From Timema cristinae (lineage: Eukaryota > Arthropoda > Insecta > Phasmatodea > Timematidae), in the NCBI GenBank assembly GCA_039000515.1, contig JBCFYV010000001.1, positions 47,971,791-48,035,790 of the forward strand: a DNA stretch of 64,000 nucleotides, given 5' to 3'. Positions 1-11,612 of this stretch are shown here, one piece after another. The translations under genes were made by a program, and so were the position numbers. Position 1 is the first letter of the stretch. The number at the start of each line of letters is the position of its first letter. The notes under the pieces are model-generated. The model did not search any database. It was not told the origin of the DNA and worked only from the letters and a program-made list of their open reading frames with translations.

Positions 1-66
1 TTTTAAAGGATTCCTTCAGAACAAAAATAAATAAAAGACAGAAAAATAATATGTTGAGAAAGTTGT

Positions 67-322
67 ACCTTTTTTTAACACCGCATTTTAGTACCCGTTC
101 GGTTTGTACTCCTATGTACAATTATTTACACTATGATTTTTGGTTCTAGGAAGGTTAAATTTAGAGGAAGTATAAATGCACTTACGTGGAGGGAGAGTGT
201 AAAAACAATTTAATAAAAACCTCCCTCATTTCACCTGACCAGGATTGAATCCCGATCTCCCATCTTCCTCAGTCTATTACAACGTGAGGGTGATGCCTTA
301 GACCACGCGGCCACCGAAGCGG
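67..322 (-). repeat. SINE-A copy
   Basis: Full-length tRNA-derived SINE: on the - strand CGCTTCGGTGGCCGCGTGGT head (tRNA-Leu-like A box GTGGTCTAAGGC), B box region, body TTTAGAGGAA (complement), shared tail ending near CGGTGTTA. Confidence 0.8.
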
Positions 323-526
323 GTTTATGCTGTGCAATTTGGTCGATATCAAACCTTGGTATTTTAGGTGAGAATTTTTATCGGCAGATTTTCTGTCATT
401 CTTCATAAATTTGAATTTTATTCAAGGTAAGAAAAATAAATCACTCTACTATCAAATAATAATAATAATAATCATAATGATAGTATTAATACATGTCAAA
501 CATATGTTCCATTTATATAACTTAGA

Positions 527-600
527 TCGGTTGGTAGCGCATCCGCCTATGGTATCTGGTTCCACTACCAGCATGGATGAAAGATGTATTATTACTAAAA
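527..600 (+). repeat. SINE-D head fragment
   Basis: GGTTGGTAGCGCATCCGCCT and CCAGCATGGATGAAAGATGT resemble the SINE-D head at 7054. Short. Confidence 0.4.
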
Positions 601-944
601 TTCTCGCTTGTAATTTAATAATTATAAACTAATGAAAGGAGTACTAGTTGCTGTGTTGTAAAATTATTTTATTTTGCAGGTCATATGCTGATATAATTAA
701 TTGTCCGATAAATTGTCTGTTAAATTGATCTTTTTTTAATGGTACGGTGCACCACAAAGATTTTCTCTCTCTTTTATCTTAGAATAGACATATTTACTAA
801 ATCTCATAAGATTTTTGAAACGTAATAATATTCATTGTTGTAGAAATACTCCACTAATAATCATAAATATATTTATCTACACTCTTAAAGAAACAGGAAT
901 AAGAAACATCTTTGTCCACCAAATAGCACAACAATCAACGTTTG

Positions 945-1405
945 TTCGACACCATGGTTCAGTCGGTAACGTGTCTGTTTACTGAGCTAAGGGTCCCGGG
1001 TTTGATTCCTGGCACGGCTGTAAATCTAATCATTGGTGAAATGTGAGTTTACCTTTTCAAAGTGATGTCTCAACGGCAGGGGGCTGGATGTTGTGTCTGT
1101 TCAGATTTAAGTTAGTCTATAATTCATGTGCTGGTGTATTCATTCATATCCGCCTCGGTGGTGAAGTTAGATAGCGCGCAAATTTGTTGTTGGTCTAGAC
1201 TGCCGAGTACAGGGAGATTTAGGTTCTTATCTCACTAGGGTGAATTGGGGGTGGTTTTTCCTAAATGATCTACCACTCTCCCTCCAAGCAAATGTGGTTT
1301 CACTTTCTCTATATTCAACATTCCCAATTCCTAACCGATTAATGTAATTAATAATTGAGGTTATAAGCCGAACTGGTAGTAAGACATGGTGCTAAGAATA
1401 ATTAA
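945..1405 (+). repeat. composite SINE: D head followed by SINE-B
   Basis: 945-1140 is tRNA-like (GGTTCAGTCGGTAACGTGTC, GGTCCCGGGTTTGATTCC), then CCGCCTCGGTGGTGAAGTTA begins a SINE-B that runs to the common tail CGAACTGGTAGTAAGACATG. The same order occurs at 7054-7416. Confidence 0.65.
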
Positions 1406-1409
1406 TAGT

Positions 1410-2365
1410 ATTAATCATTCGGTTCAGAAAGTACACATTTATTACCTCAATTAATTGAAAAACCTTCAATTCAATTTTCAAAGAATGTTCACAAAATATA
1501 TATAAAGTCGAACTTAGTAATAGGAGCCTCAGCTGTTCCGTCAACTCTAGCGTAGCGTTATTTTTCTAAGCAATCTGTTCGAACTGTTATCCATTAAAGT
1601 TATAAAAACCGTTGTTTCAGCCTCACTTCCACTTAGTTATAGCATCGTTCGCAGATTTATTACTTTTATTTAATTTAAATGTACAGTACGTATATTTCTT
1701 TTTAAATTTTAAAATAATATGTCCATATTAAATATATTACAGTGTTGTAAATAGTGCTTGTCATGATGCGATAAAAATGTACAACTGTAGAGCCTCCCCT
1801 TTTTGTTTATTGTTTTGATCTCGCCTGGACTAACAAAAGAATTTGACGTGGACGTATTCACCTCTCGAACTGAACATTACTACTGTTTTCAGAATTGTTT
1901 GGTACATTCTGGTTTGTACACATACTAAGTCTCGTCTTTTTTTATTAGTAACATTAGAAAACTTCTTGTAAGCGACAATGTCAACCAAAAAGGGTAGATG
2001 ACATCTAGTTTCAAATATTCTTGTCCAGTGCAACCACAGTGGGTTATTTTTAGTATTGTTTGGAACAATTTGTAATTTATTTTAAAATTACTAAATTGAC
2101 TTCGTATAATTGTTTGGATTAGTGTTAGCTATAAATAAACGTTTATAAAATGAAAAAAAGGGTTAATTAAATAAAACTTGGTTGATATTTTTGTTTTAAA
2201 TTTCTTTCAGTGATATCTTCTTATTTTATAAACTGAAATGATATATTTCAAAGTAATTTTATAAATAATATAATATTGCACTTGAGCCTGTTGTTACTAA
2301 AGTTAGTGTAAAATGAAGAGCTGTGGACTAAAAGAAGCTCAAGTCTCCCATACAACTTGAGATCA
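1410..2365. other. AT-rich sequence, nothing recognised
   Basis: No credible ORF, terminal repeat or known family seen. Confidence 0.5.
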
Positions 2366-2563
2366 GACAGTGCGAGTGACGATGACTTGGTCACAATCTA
2401 CAGAGACCAGAGAGAAGGTCGTAAGGATGCCGATGTCGAGTCAAGACTTTGAAGACATGATTTTGGGAGAAATAACCCGTACTTCCGTGGGGGGAGATTG
2501 GAAAATTATTTATGAAAAAAATACACCTTTAGTAAACCCGACCAGGATTTATCTAACTCTAGA

Positions 2564-2920
2564 GTGACGTGTTGGGCCATGCTTTTCCTGCTCTGTGTTA
2601 TGTCCATCCTTCTCAATTACGCTCCCGTATTTTCCTATCTCCGTAGATACAGATACAATCACTTCCGTGCTGTATACCACTGGTTCCTTCGCTTGATCCT
2701 CGGGGCTCCGTCCCGCGTCCCAAACCGCGTTCTCCTGACCATGTCAGGCCTCCCATCCCTGGACAGCCGTATCCGCGGGCTGGCGGAGAGGTTTTTCAGT
2801 CGGGCGCAGGCCAGCTCCAACATGATCGTCAGGGGCATCGGCGATTACGATGCTCCAAGGTATCCCTACCACCGAATCAGGGATCGCGTAGTGAATCCCC
2901 GGGTCGACGACGGCAGGTGA
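2564..2920 (+). pseudogene. Jockey-like LINE, C-terminal end of the reverse transcriptase ORF
   Basis: The frame reads YAPVFSYLRRYRYNHF, LRLILGAPSRVPNRV, LPSLDSRIRGLAERFFSRA and IVRGIGDYDAPRYPYHR. This matches the LRLxLGAP / LPxLxxRIRxLAxRFFxRA region behind the palm domain of Jockey-clade LINEs. It is a 5'-truncated copy. The frame upstream (2370-2567) is probably part of the same copy or its flank. Confidence 0.72.
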
Positions 2921-3330
2921 CCTTGGAGTCGAAGCTGGGGAGTCGTGACCCCCCCTTCTAGTCGTGTGAGACTGGGAGGGGAGTCCAGATAGCGGGCGAT
3001 GCCGGCCAGTGTCCCGAGCTAGGAGAGATTGGGTGGGTTGATGGGGGAGCATGGTGATATGAGTGAAGTGAACCCGTCAACCGATCAACCATGGCCGACC
3101 AGGTATTATGTGCCGTGTGGGGGAGAACACAAAAAACCCCACAATATGTGAAATGCGACCTATTTGGGGATATAAATAAACAAAAAAAACTTTTATTTAT
3201 TTTCGTTATTAATGTTGTTTTCAAGAACCCCAAGGGGCTGGGAAAAATTATTAATTTCAATTTTGTGTTTTGTGTAATGTATGTAAATAGATATTAAGTG
3301 AGAAATAAAAATCCTAATGAAAGAAAAAAG
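2921..3330 (+). mobile_element. 3' untranslated part of the Jockey-like LINE
   Basis: GC-rich sequence following the ORF stop, becoming AT-rich and ending near AATAAAAATCC/GAAAGAAAAAAGG. The exact 3' end is not clear and no target duplication was found. Confidence 0.45.
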
Positions 3331-3334
3331 GACT

Positions 3335-4640
3335 CAATAGGATGTAAGTCATTGTAAAGACGGGGACACGTACATAGACTTTGTTTATCTATGATAGAGG
3401 GTAGGGTTTATTCTACCCTTATTATGTATCCATCTTTTTGGAGCGCTTGGATGATTTTTTTATCTATGCTAAATTCCTTCTAAATACATAAATATATTTT
3501 ATAGTCAGTGTTAGTTGATTGTTGATATTAATATCTTTAACGGACTTATGATTGAAGCTAATTTTGTAGTTATGAATTAACTTGTATATATTTAAATCTA
3601 TTGGGGAGCCTTTAGGTCTAGAGTTAGATTGGGGAACTATCAAGGCTGCTAAAATTATTTCTTGTATCTGATGTTAGCGGGCTATTATCTTAATACCGAG
3701 TAGGAAGTGTATAAAGGCAAACTGTTGGTATGATTTTGTCTAGTTCGTATATATTGGATTAACTATGAGAGAGTTGTTAAAGATTTACATTTTATTAGTT
3801 ATATATTTATTTTTGAAGGGTTGCTATATTTAATTACACATTACATGAACACCTTATTTCTGAATCATAAAAAAACTATCAATTTGTGTTGTTCAGAGGC
3901 GGCCCTGAAGCCGTACTTCAATGTTTAGTTATATTATATTCTTTAATATTTCTGAGAACACAATAGTTATTGTCTTTTTTTTGATGATTAATATCAAGAT
4001 TATAGTCACTATACCGTATTGTATGTTATATATTCCATTGTTATTTATTTTTCTAATAGACAAGCCTTTAATGGAAACCTTGTTACTGTGCACATGTTGT
4101 TTATATCAGGACCCTATTAGACTAATTCGTTTATTCCCGTTAAAATAGATTAGTTTATAAGGAAGGGGTTTGTTGTCAAACTGAGTACAGATCATTAAAG
4201 GTCCCTGGTGATTGGCTCTATTTTTTGTAACTTAGCGACTCGCTCACTGTGGTGGCTTCTTGGAGCGTTGCTGAGGGGGATATAACGCTAGCCCCACAGG
4301 GAGTGTGGTTGAATGTGTTGTAAAATAGATGGACAAAGATCCTTATCTAAGCGCACCCTTATCTTTGGATTAGTAGAGAGAGTCCATTCACCTTAATAGC
4401 GTTGACAGCCAACAGAAGATTAAAAAAGGCGACTAATACATTATTATAAATAAATTTATTGTAATGAAAGTTTTCAACGTCAAAAATGACATAAGCTCAA
4501 CTTGTGACCCTACAGATTACATGGTTAGGCGAATGGATACATGATAGTAGATCTATTAGCTTTTATTAGCTGTCAACGAATGGGCTATACCTTATCTCTA
4601 GAATAACTACGTAATGGCTGGCCGGCCTTTTGTTATTGTG
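3335..4640. other. AT-rich sequence, nothing recognised
   Basis: Short hydrophobic frames only, typical of AT-rich DNA. The GC-richer stretch at 4200-4320 may be part of an unknown repeat. Confidence 0.5.
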
Positions 4641-4644
4641 TTCA

Positions 4645-4790
4645 GCATCCATGGGTACTAATCTAGAGGTCCCGGATTCAGTTCTCAGTGGTACCACAGG
4701 TAATTTTGTCCCAAAGGGGAATTAATCCAATGCTTGCCATGGTATGGTTAATTAGTCTTAAGTTGGGTTTATGACTTCTACTGGAACCAA
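4645..4790 (+). repeat. SINE-E fragment
   Basis: GGTCCCGGATTCAGTTCTCA then TTTGTCCCAAAGGGGAATTA, matching the body of the family. Confidence 0.45.
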
Positions 4791-4804
4791 TTAATCATCA
4801 TCAT

Positions 4805-5008
4805 CTTACCTGTGTGAAAGAAACCCTCCCACCTGATACCTCAATCTCAGAGGATGGTTACATTTCCGCCACTGCAAGAAGAAATTGGGACTGTCTTGTT
4901 GACAAACTTTGGTGGCATATTAAAAAACAAAAGTACAGGATTACCTCAGTAATCGCTTTGATTGATATCATTTCTAATAATACCCTGAGCAAAGATAAGT
5001 CTTATTAG
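4805..5008 (+). other. unassigned ORF-like segment
   Basis: About 66 codons open to TAG, reading ETLPPDTSISEDGYISATAR, then RNWDCLVDKLWWHIKKQKYR and SNNTLSKDKSY. The amino-acid balance is more protein-like than neighbouring frames. No ATG at the start, no clear splice acceptor, no family recognised. It could be a fragment of a transposon ORF or a host exon. Confidence 0.3.
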
Positions 5009-5329
5009 AAAAGTAAAATGAATTAAATATTCAGTCTCCTCAGACCAGTTATTTTATTTGCAAACATCTTGTTTAATATATAAACTGGTTTGGACGAGGA
5101 CATTTGCGAATTAAGGGGATTAGTAATAACTAAGATTGTAAGGAACAGATTATGAGCCTGACCTTGAACTATAAAAAATTACTGTTTCTAAAATCGAAAC
5201 GAAATTAAGAGATAAAATAATGATTATTTCCCTATCATTTTTTTCAGTTGAAGTACAATTTATTTACTCTATTTCTCTTCCTAGTTTCATCCTAGATTAT
5301 GACGTTGCATTTAATGTATTGGTGGGCGT

Positions 5330-5445
5330 GGGTTCAGGCTCGTCTAGTTTAGTTTGCTGGTGATGGGGAGGTCAGGATTGTAATCCTGGCCAGGTCCACT
5401 GAAGGTATTTCTCCCTTGCTTGTTTTCCCTTATATCTCAACACAA
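5330..5445 (+). repeat. degraded tRNA-derived SINE fragment
   Basis: GATGGGGAGGTCAGGATTGT and TGGCCAGGTCCACTGAAGGT resemble the head-to-body join of SINE-A/B. Confidence 0.35.
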
Positions 5446-5696
5446 GTACGGATGCCATCCCTTAAATTTGTACTTTCTTCAGTATATTACATTAGTATAA
5501 TTATATGTATTTTTTAAACTCAAACAAATAGGGAAATGAGATGGGAATATTATTTTTAATGTTTTTTACTTATCATTCCGTTCAGGTAAACGCTATTTTA
5601 AAACTTACTAGTACATCAGTTTCAAGTCTTAATATTTTTATATTATTCACTTCCCTTAGCTCAAGAGTGATTCAACTTGGTCAACCACTTGAATTA

Positions 5697-5890
5697 GACC
5701 CGTTCTGGTGGCAGCATGGTCTAAAGCGTTACTCTCGCATTGGACTAGACTGCCGATGATGGAGCGAGCGATAAAGGTTCTAATCTTGGTCGGGTGTACT
5801 GAGAGTTATTATTCCGAAATGATGTTACACTCCCCCTCTACACAAATGCATGTACAATTCCTCTCAATTCAACCTTTCTCATTACCAACA
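5697..5890 (+). repeat. SINE-A copy, tail missing
   Basis: GGTGGCAGCATGGTCTAAAG, GACTAGACTGCCGATGATGG, GGTCGGGTGTACTGAGAG, then TACACTCCCCCTCTACAC. Confidence 0.7.
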
Positions 5891-5904
5891 TCCTGGCTGG
5901 AGAT

Positions 5905-6225
5905 GGTATTAATTACAGAAGTTCTGATAAAAGCAAATAAAGAAACGAAACTTTGGAAAGGATTTAGGCAAAGAATAGTTAATTACTTTGGTCGTATACT
6001 TACACATGATTGTTTGACGAAGATAATCATTCAAGGAAATGTGGAAGGGAGCAATTTAAGAAGGAATCCAAGACTGGAGAACATGAACCAGATATCGATC
6101 AATGTTGGCAGGAGAAGGTAGGCCTACTGTTGAAAGATCTAAAAATTGGTCAAGGATCTACAAAAGTGGAGAGCAGCAGTAAACCAATCTCAAGATTTCT
6201 GCTGCTGATGATAATAATTACATCC
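5905..6225 (+). pseudogene. LINE reverse transcriptase C-terminal fragment
   Basis: Frames broken by shifts give RQRIVNYFGRILTHDCLTK, VEGSNLRRNPRLENMNQI. This resembles YFGHxxR...VEGKRGRGRPRxxWxDxI, the tail of non-LTR retrotransposon ORFs. It directly follows a SINE-A copy. Confidence 0.55.
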
Positions 6226-6311
6226 ACAGCACATTAGCATAGTTAGTACTTAGTTGTATTACGCAAAGGGTTATTAAGGCGTGGCGTTAAAAATAAATAA
6301 AAGTATCGTAC

Positions 6312-6489
6312 CATGACTTGTTGCGCTGAGTTTGGTCGCCCCGATATCTCCGGCGTTGCCGAGCAGAGGTATAGTCGGCGGGCCGGGTAATTTCTCTGAG
6401 AGTTGCTTCATTTTGTGAATCTTGGAGTACAGGTATGCTGCCCAGGCCATGACGCCACAAACACACACCGTCACTATGAGGGAAAACAT
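6312..6489 (-). CDS. first coding exon of a second CYP4 gene (orphan in this window)
   Basis: The start ATG at 6489 opens MFSLIVTVCVC, a hydrophobic anchor, then LPGPPTIPLLGN at residues 34-45, the P450 hinge. The exon ends CATG|GTACGA in phase 1, the same phase as exon 1 of the + strand CYP4 gene. A plausible acceptor, TTTTACAG, lies at 6519-6526, so 6490-6518 may be 5' UTR spliced to an upstream exon. The gene would run towards position 1, but scanning that side for the YGP/WxG exon found nothing. The rest may lie outside the window, or the exon may be a remnant. Confidence 0.72.
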
Positions 6490-6774
6490 GATGTGACCAA
6501 CCACAAGTAGAGTGGGATCTGTAAAATACAACACACATAAAAACTAACATTATTTTAATAGTACACTCAAAGCAATCACTACTTTTCCTGAGGTACTTAA
6601 ATTAACTTTCCAAACCAAATGATTATTTCAGTACCTGACTTAAACATTTGCTTAATTCTAGAATAAACAAAACACCCACCAATCATCATTATAAAATGAA
6701 ACATTCGAATAATTCTGTCATTAATAAATGTAGATACAATTTAGTTGAGACACACTTTCCTATCTAAGATATTA

Positions 6775-6915
6775 TTATATTTATAATAATGGGATAGGGA
6801 TTAGGTATTACAGCTTTAGAAGAAATATACCCACATCTGCGTGTAAGAAGAAGGGCAAACCAAACGCCTAAGTACACCCATCAGGGATTAAATCCCCATT
6901 CTCATTATCAACTGT
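6775..6915 (-). repeat. SINE-A fragment
   Basis: Body sequence GAAGAAATATACCCACATCT and GGGATTAAATCCCCATTCTC on the + strand, the complement of a SINE-A middle. Confidence 0.55.
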
Positions 6916-7053
6916 AATCTAAAGAAAATAGGGTTGGAAAATGTTTTATCTCACAACCGTTTACAATAATCTAATCTGTAAACCAAGTTACCATTACAAA
7001 ATAAAATTCGATTATCTAGGATTTTTTTTCTCATAAATATTAATTCGTAATCT

Positions 7054-7371
7054 AGCACCTTAGTTAAGTTGGTAGAGTGTTTGTCTAGTGAGCTAATGGT
7101 CCTAGGTTCAATTCACAGCATGAATGAAAAAATGTATAATTGGTGAACTGTGTGTTTACACTTTCATTGTGATAAATTAACGTCCGGGGACTTGATGTTG
7201 TGCCTGTCCTAGTCTTAAGTTATATTATAAGGAGTATGACCCGCCTCCGTGGCGTAGTTGGCTAACGTGTGGGTTCACTTCCTCTAATTCAATCTTCCCA
7301 ATTTCTAATCCATTAGCGTAATTAGTACTTAAAGCGTATAACCCGAACGGTTAGTAAGACGCTTTGCTAAA

Positions 7372-7416
<45 letters not shown>
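7054..7416 (+). repeat. composite SINE: D head followed by internally deleted SINE-B, TTA tail
   Basis: 7054-7230 SINE-D (AAGTTGGTAGAGTGTTTGTC, GGTCCTAGGTTCAATTC). Then CCGCCTCCGTGGCGTAGTTG, a jump to GGGTTCACTTCCTCTAATTC, the common tail and a 14-unit ATT/TTA microsatellite at 7373-7416. Confidence 0.65.
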
Positions 7417-7417
<1 letters not shown>

Positions 7418-7555
7418 GGGAATAGGAAGATACAACAAGCCTAACAAAACGGTAGTGTAAAATATATGACGTGAATAAAAAACTGAGCACAGTCTTGTCT
7501 GTAAATGGTACTGGTTGTAAATAAAAACTTGTTTATACATCAATATTCGTTATAA

Positions 7556-7860
7556 CGGACCACCGGTCAAGTTGATTGGGGTAAGTGCTTCTGGCTACAT
7601 ATATAGAAATCTCAGGTTCGATTCCCGACATCTGTAGATTTTCCAGTGAAGCAGTGGGTCTGAAACGGAGTCAACTTAACCTCGTGAGGACTAATGAAGA
7701 GTTACTTGAATGAAAGAGTAGCATCTCTGGTCTAGAAAACTGATATAATTGGGTTAAGGTTTCGTTGTGCTGACCACATGACACCTTATATCCGTAGATG
7801 TTGGCACTATGTTCGCCAACAGATGTAGGCCGCTTGGTGGCGTGATGACGCCTTCTTGTT
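7556..7860 (+). repeat. another tRNA-headed SINE-like repeat
   Basis: GGACCACCGGTCAAGTTGAT with a good B box (GGTTCGATTCCCGACATC), then about 230 bp ending near GATGACGCCTTCTTG. Distinct from families A to E. Confidence 0.5.
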
Positions 7861-7864
7861 TTTG

Positions 7865-8790
7865 TAACGAGCTAAACATCACCCAAACTACTAATTACTA
7901 GAAACATTCAAAAGATGAGATTGTTTTGGGGGAGAAGTGGTTCTATTTTTCTTAAAAAGCGATGATATATAAGTTAAAAACAATGTTATTATTTACATAA
8001 ATTTTATTCCAATTAGTATTCGTTATAAAAACGAGAATAAAATTGTCTAAATATTACGTTCATATTGTATATTTAACTATTTATTAACATATTCGGAGGA
8101 AAATCAAATATAAATAAGCACAAAAAACATTACGCTTAGTAATATCAGACTCGATATATCAATATCATTACCTTCGACTCTTACAGATAGCATTATCGAT
8201 CTAATAAACTATCGACTTAGGTTTAAACCAAACAATAATAATACCGAAACATGTCGTCATAGAAGAATAAACTACTATTAAATATGGAGAAGTTAATAAA
8301 ATTTAAGAAGATATAATATTGCCAAACATGACCACCTGTAGCAAGGTCCTTATATATTAATGTCCTTGCTTGGAGCTAGCATGACATCTTTTAAATGCTG
8401 TAAACAAAGAATTTATCTATCAAAATTTAGGTATTGTAATGGGTAACAGTGTAAATTGTGATTTTTAATGGTAGCCTAAGGCAAAAAAAAAAGCTTGGAT
8501 ATCCTGACAGGGCCCATTTTTTCTGTAATTAATTTATTACCTATGAAATAAGTAATAATTGATACTGTTCATATAAACGTCAGCCATAGCATTGTGCTAT
8601 AACCAGTGTTACGGTGTTTAAAATTATATTACATCATGTGGTGATTGGCAAATTAAAAAGAAATTGTGTTTATTTAGTAAAATAAGCTGAAATTTGTGTT
8701 ATTCGTGTGAAAAGAGCAGAATTCTTTTAAAAATTTGTTTTATTGCAAATCCAAATTTTGCATGTTCCTACAAATTACTGCTTAATCCAC
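7865..8790. other. AT-rich sequence, nothing recognised
   Basis: No feature supported. Confidence 0.5.
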
Positions 8791-8795
8791 TTATT

Positions 8796-9052
8796 TTTAG
8801 CACCGCGTCTTAGTATCCATTCAGGCTATATGTTTAAGTGTTAATTGCTGTAATGGCATAGGGATTAGGAAGGTTGAATTTGGAGAAAATATACCCGTAT
8901 TTGCGTGGGGAGAGAAAGAATGGTAAACTATTTAAGAAAAAAAAACACTCTCAATACAATTGATCGGGATCGAGCCACGATCTCTCCATCATCGGCATTT
9001 CAGTTTATTGTGGGAGTAGCGCCTTAGACCATGCGGCCACTGACGTGGGTCT
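8796..9052 (-). repeat. SINE-A copy
   Basis: Full length. + strand shows AGCACCGCGTCTTAGTATCC at the tail end and CGCCTTAGACCATGCGGCC at the head end. Confidence 0.78.
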
Positions 9053-9065
9053 TACGAGTCTATTG

Positions 9066-9177
9066 AATACATAACTTGTCCCGTGGTGTGGTGGTCAGTG
9101 CACCTGGTTACGGACCTAGTGGTCCCAGGTTTTGTTCCCGAATGTTACCTTGGGTAGTTTTCCCTTAAGGGGAATAA
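9066..9177 (+). repeat. SINE-E head leading into the 68-bp array
   Basis: CCGTGGTGTGGTGGTCAGTG, then a B box-like GGTTTTGTTCCC and TTTTCCCTTAAGGGGAAT. Matches the element at 61186-61352 (- strand). Confidence 0.6.
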
Positions 9178-10877
9178 GATAACCTCCAATGGAGTACCCT
9201 GGGCAATGTTCTGTGCCACAAGAGTGGCTAATAGTCTACACATAAGATATCCTCCAATGGAGTACCCTGGGCAATGTTCTGTGCCACAAGAGTGGCTAAT
9301 AGTCTACACATAAGATATCCTCCAATGGAGTACCCTGGGCAATGTTCTGCGCCACAAGAGTGGCTAATAATCTACAAATAAGACAACCTCCAATGGAGTA
9401 ACCTGGGCAATGTTCTGTGCCACAAGAGTGGCTAATAGTCTACATATAAGATAACCTCCTATGGAGTACCCTGGGCAATGTTCTGTGCCACAAGAGTGGC
9501 TAATAGTCTACACATAAGATATCCTCCAATGGAGTACCCTGGGCAATGTTCTGTGCCACAAGAGTGGCTAATAGTCTACACATAAGACAACCTCCAATGG
9601 AGTACCCTGGGCAATGTTCTGTGCCACAAGAGTGGCTAATAGTCTACACATAAGATATCCTCCTATCGAGTATCCTGAGCAATGTTCTGTGCCACAAGAT
9701 TGGCTAATAGTTTACACATAAGACAACCTCCCATGGAGTACACTGGGCAACGTTCTGTGCCACAAGAGCAGCTAATAGTCTACATATAAGATAACCTCCT
9801 ATGGAGTACCCTGGGCAACGTTATGTGCCACAAGAGCAGCTAATAGTCTACATAAAGGATAACCTCCTATGGAGTACTCTGGGCAACGTTCTGTGCCACA
9901 AGAGCGGCTAATATTTTACACCTAAGACAACCTCCCATGGAGTACACTGTGCAACGTTCTTTGCCAAAAGAGTGGCTAATAGTCTACACATAAGATATCC
10001 TCCAATGGAGTACCCTGGGCAAAGTTCTGTGCCACAAGAGCGACCAATAGTCTACACATAAGACAACCTCCAATGGAGTACCCTGGGCAATGTTCTGTGC
10101 CACAAGAGCGACCAATAGTCTACACATAAGACAACCTCCAATGGAGTACCCTGGGCAAAGTTCTGTGCCACAAGAGCGACCAATAGTCTACACATAAGAC
10201 AACCTCCAATGGAGTACCCTGGGCAATGTTCTGTGCCACAAGAGTGGCTAATAGTCTACACATAAGATATCCTCCAATGGAGTACCCTGGGCAATGTTCT
10301 GCGCCACAAGAGTGGCTAATAATCTACAAATAAGACAACCTCCTATCGAGTACCCTGTGCAACGTTCTGTGCCAAAAGAGTGGTTAATAGTCTACACATA
10401 AGACAACCTCCAATGGAGTACCCTGGGCAATGTTCTGCGCCACAAGAGTGGCTAATAATCTACAAATAAGACAACCTCCTATCGAGTACCCTGTGCAACG
10501 TTCTGTGCCAAAAGAGTGGTTAATAGTCTACACATAAGACAACCTCCAATGGAGTACCCTGGGCAATGTTCTGTGCCACAAGAGCGACCAATAGTCTACA
10601 CATAAGATATCCTCCAATGGAGTACCCTGGGCAATGTTCTGTGCCACAAGAGTGGCTAATAGTTTACACATAAGATATCCTCCTATGGAGTACCCTGGGC
10701 AATGTTCTGTGCCACAAGAGCGACCAATAGTCTACACATAAGATATCCTCCTATGGAGTACCCTGGGCAATGTTCTGTGCCACAAGAGCGACCAATAGTC
10801 TACTCATAAGATATCCACCTATGGAGTACCCTGGGTAACGTTCTGTGCCACAAGAGCAGCTAGTAGTCTACACATAA
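9178..10877 (+). repeat. minisatellite, 25 units of 68 bp
   Basis: Units begin GATA(A/T)CCTCCAATGGAGTA and end GCTAATAGTCTACACATAA. First start 9178, last 10810, exactly 24 steps of 68. Variants such as TATCGAGTA, AACGTTC and GCGACCAATAG group into higher-order blocks. The first unit continues from a tRNA-like SINE-E head. Confidence 0.95.
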
Positions 10878-10935
10878 AGCGACCGAACCTGGATGTCGAA
10901 GTCCCTCCGGTCATTGGTGCCATAAGATATAAAAA
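10878..10935 (+). repeat. 3' end of the element carrying the 68-bp array
   Basis: After the last unit: AGCGACCGAACCTGGATGTC and CCGGTCATTGGTGCCATAAG. Unlike the units, so probably the unique 3' part of the parent SINE. Confidence 0.45.
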
Positions 10936-11280
10936 ATTGAATACATCACAAACTTTGGTGATAAACACATGAAAAGAATTTACCTTATTTTTTTTTTTTT
11001 TTTGCCAAAGATAAGGTATTCAAATAGAATTAGTTGTGATCAAAGCCTTGGCCTTCAACTTTCTACCCGGTATGGTGCTCAAGGGCTCTTAGGGGTAAAG
11101 CTGGCAATTGAACGGATCTCAGTTAGAGGAGCTAATAGCGTTCCGGTTCATTTAAAAGAGGTTTTGCACAGTAGTGTTTTACTTACTTCATGCTTATGTA
11201 GGCGCACGACTTCTAGACAAACTTAATAATTCTTAGCTCTTAGATTGATTAAATCAATAGTAATCATTGTAACCTGCTTA

Positions 11281-11490
11281 GGTAGCCACATGGTTTAAGG
11301 TGTAGATCTCGAAATATATCGGACTGCCTATGAAGGGGAGAGCGGTGTTTGATCCCGTTTTGGTGTAGTGAGGGTAGAATTTTAAATGTATTTTTACTAT
11401 CCCTTCACGCAAATTCTGATACATTCCCTCTAAGGCTATATTTTCTTCATATCCACTACTGTAGCAAAGACTCGATATTAGTACTACGAA
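11281..11490 (+). repeat. SINE-A, degraded
   Basis: GTAGCCACATGGTTTAAGGT head, CGGACTGCCTATGAAGGGG, and CCCTTCACGCAAATTCTG body. Confidence 0.55.
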
Positions 11491-11612
11491 AAGAAAGTTA
11501 TTCAATGATAAGTTTTCGTCTAAGCATGCAATTGGGGCCACACAAGGCAAACTTTATATTGGCTTGTTAAAATCAAAAAGGCACCAAAAATAGTGAGGTG
11601 TAAAATGTCATA

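Noticed and set aside
2744..3260. - strand ORFs of about 100 codons
   Set aside because: Antisense to the LINE reverse transcriptase tail and its 3' region.
5541..6121. Overlapping ORFs up to 137 codons
   Set aside because: They run through a SINE-A and a LINE tail in mixed frames.
9178..10877. CRISPR-like array
   Set aside because: The whole 68-bp unit is repeated with no variable spacers, and the genome is eukaryotic; it is a minisatellite.
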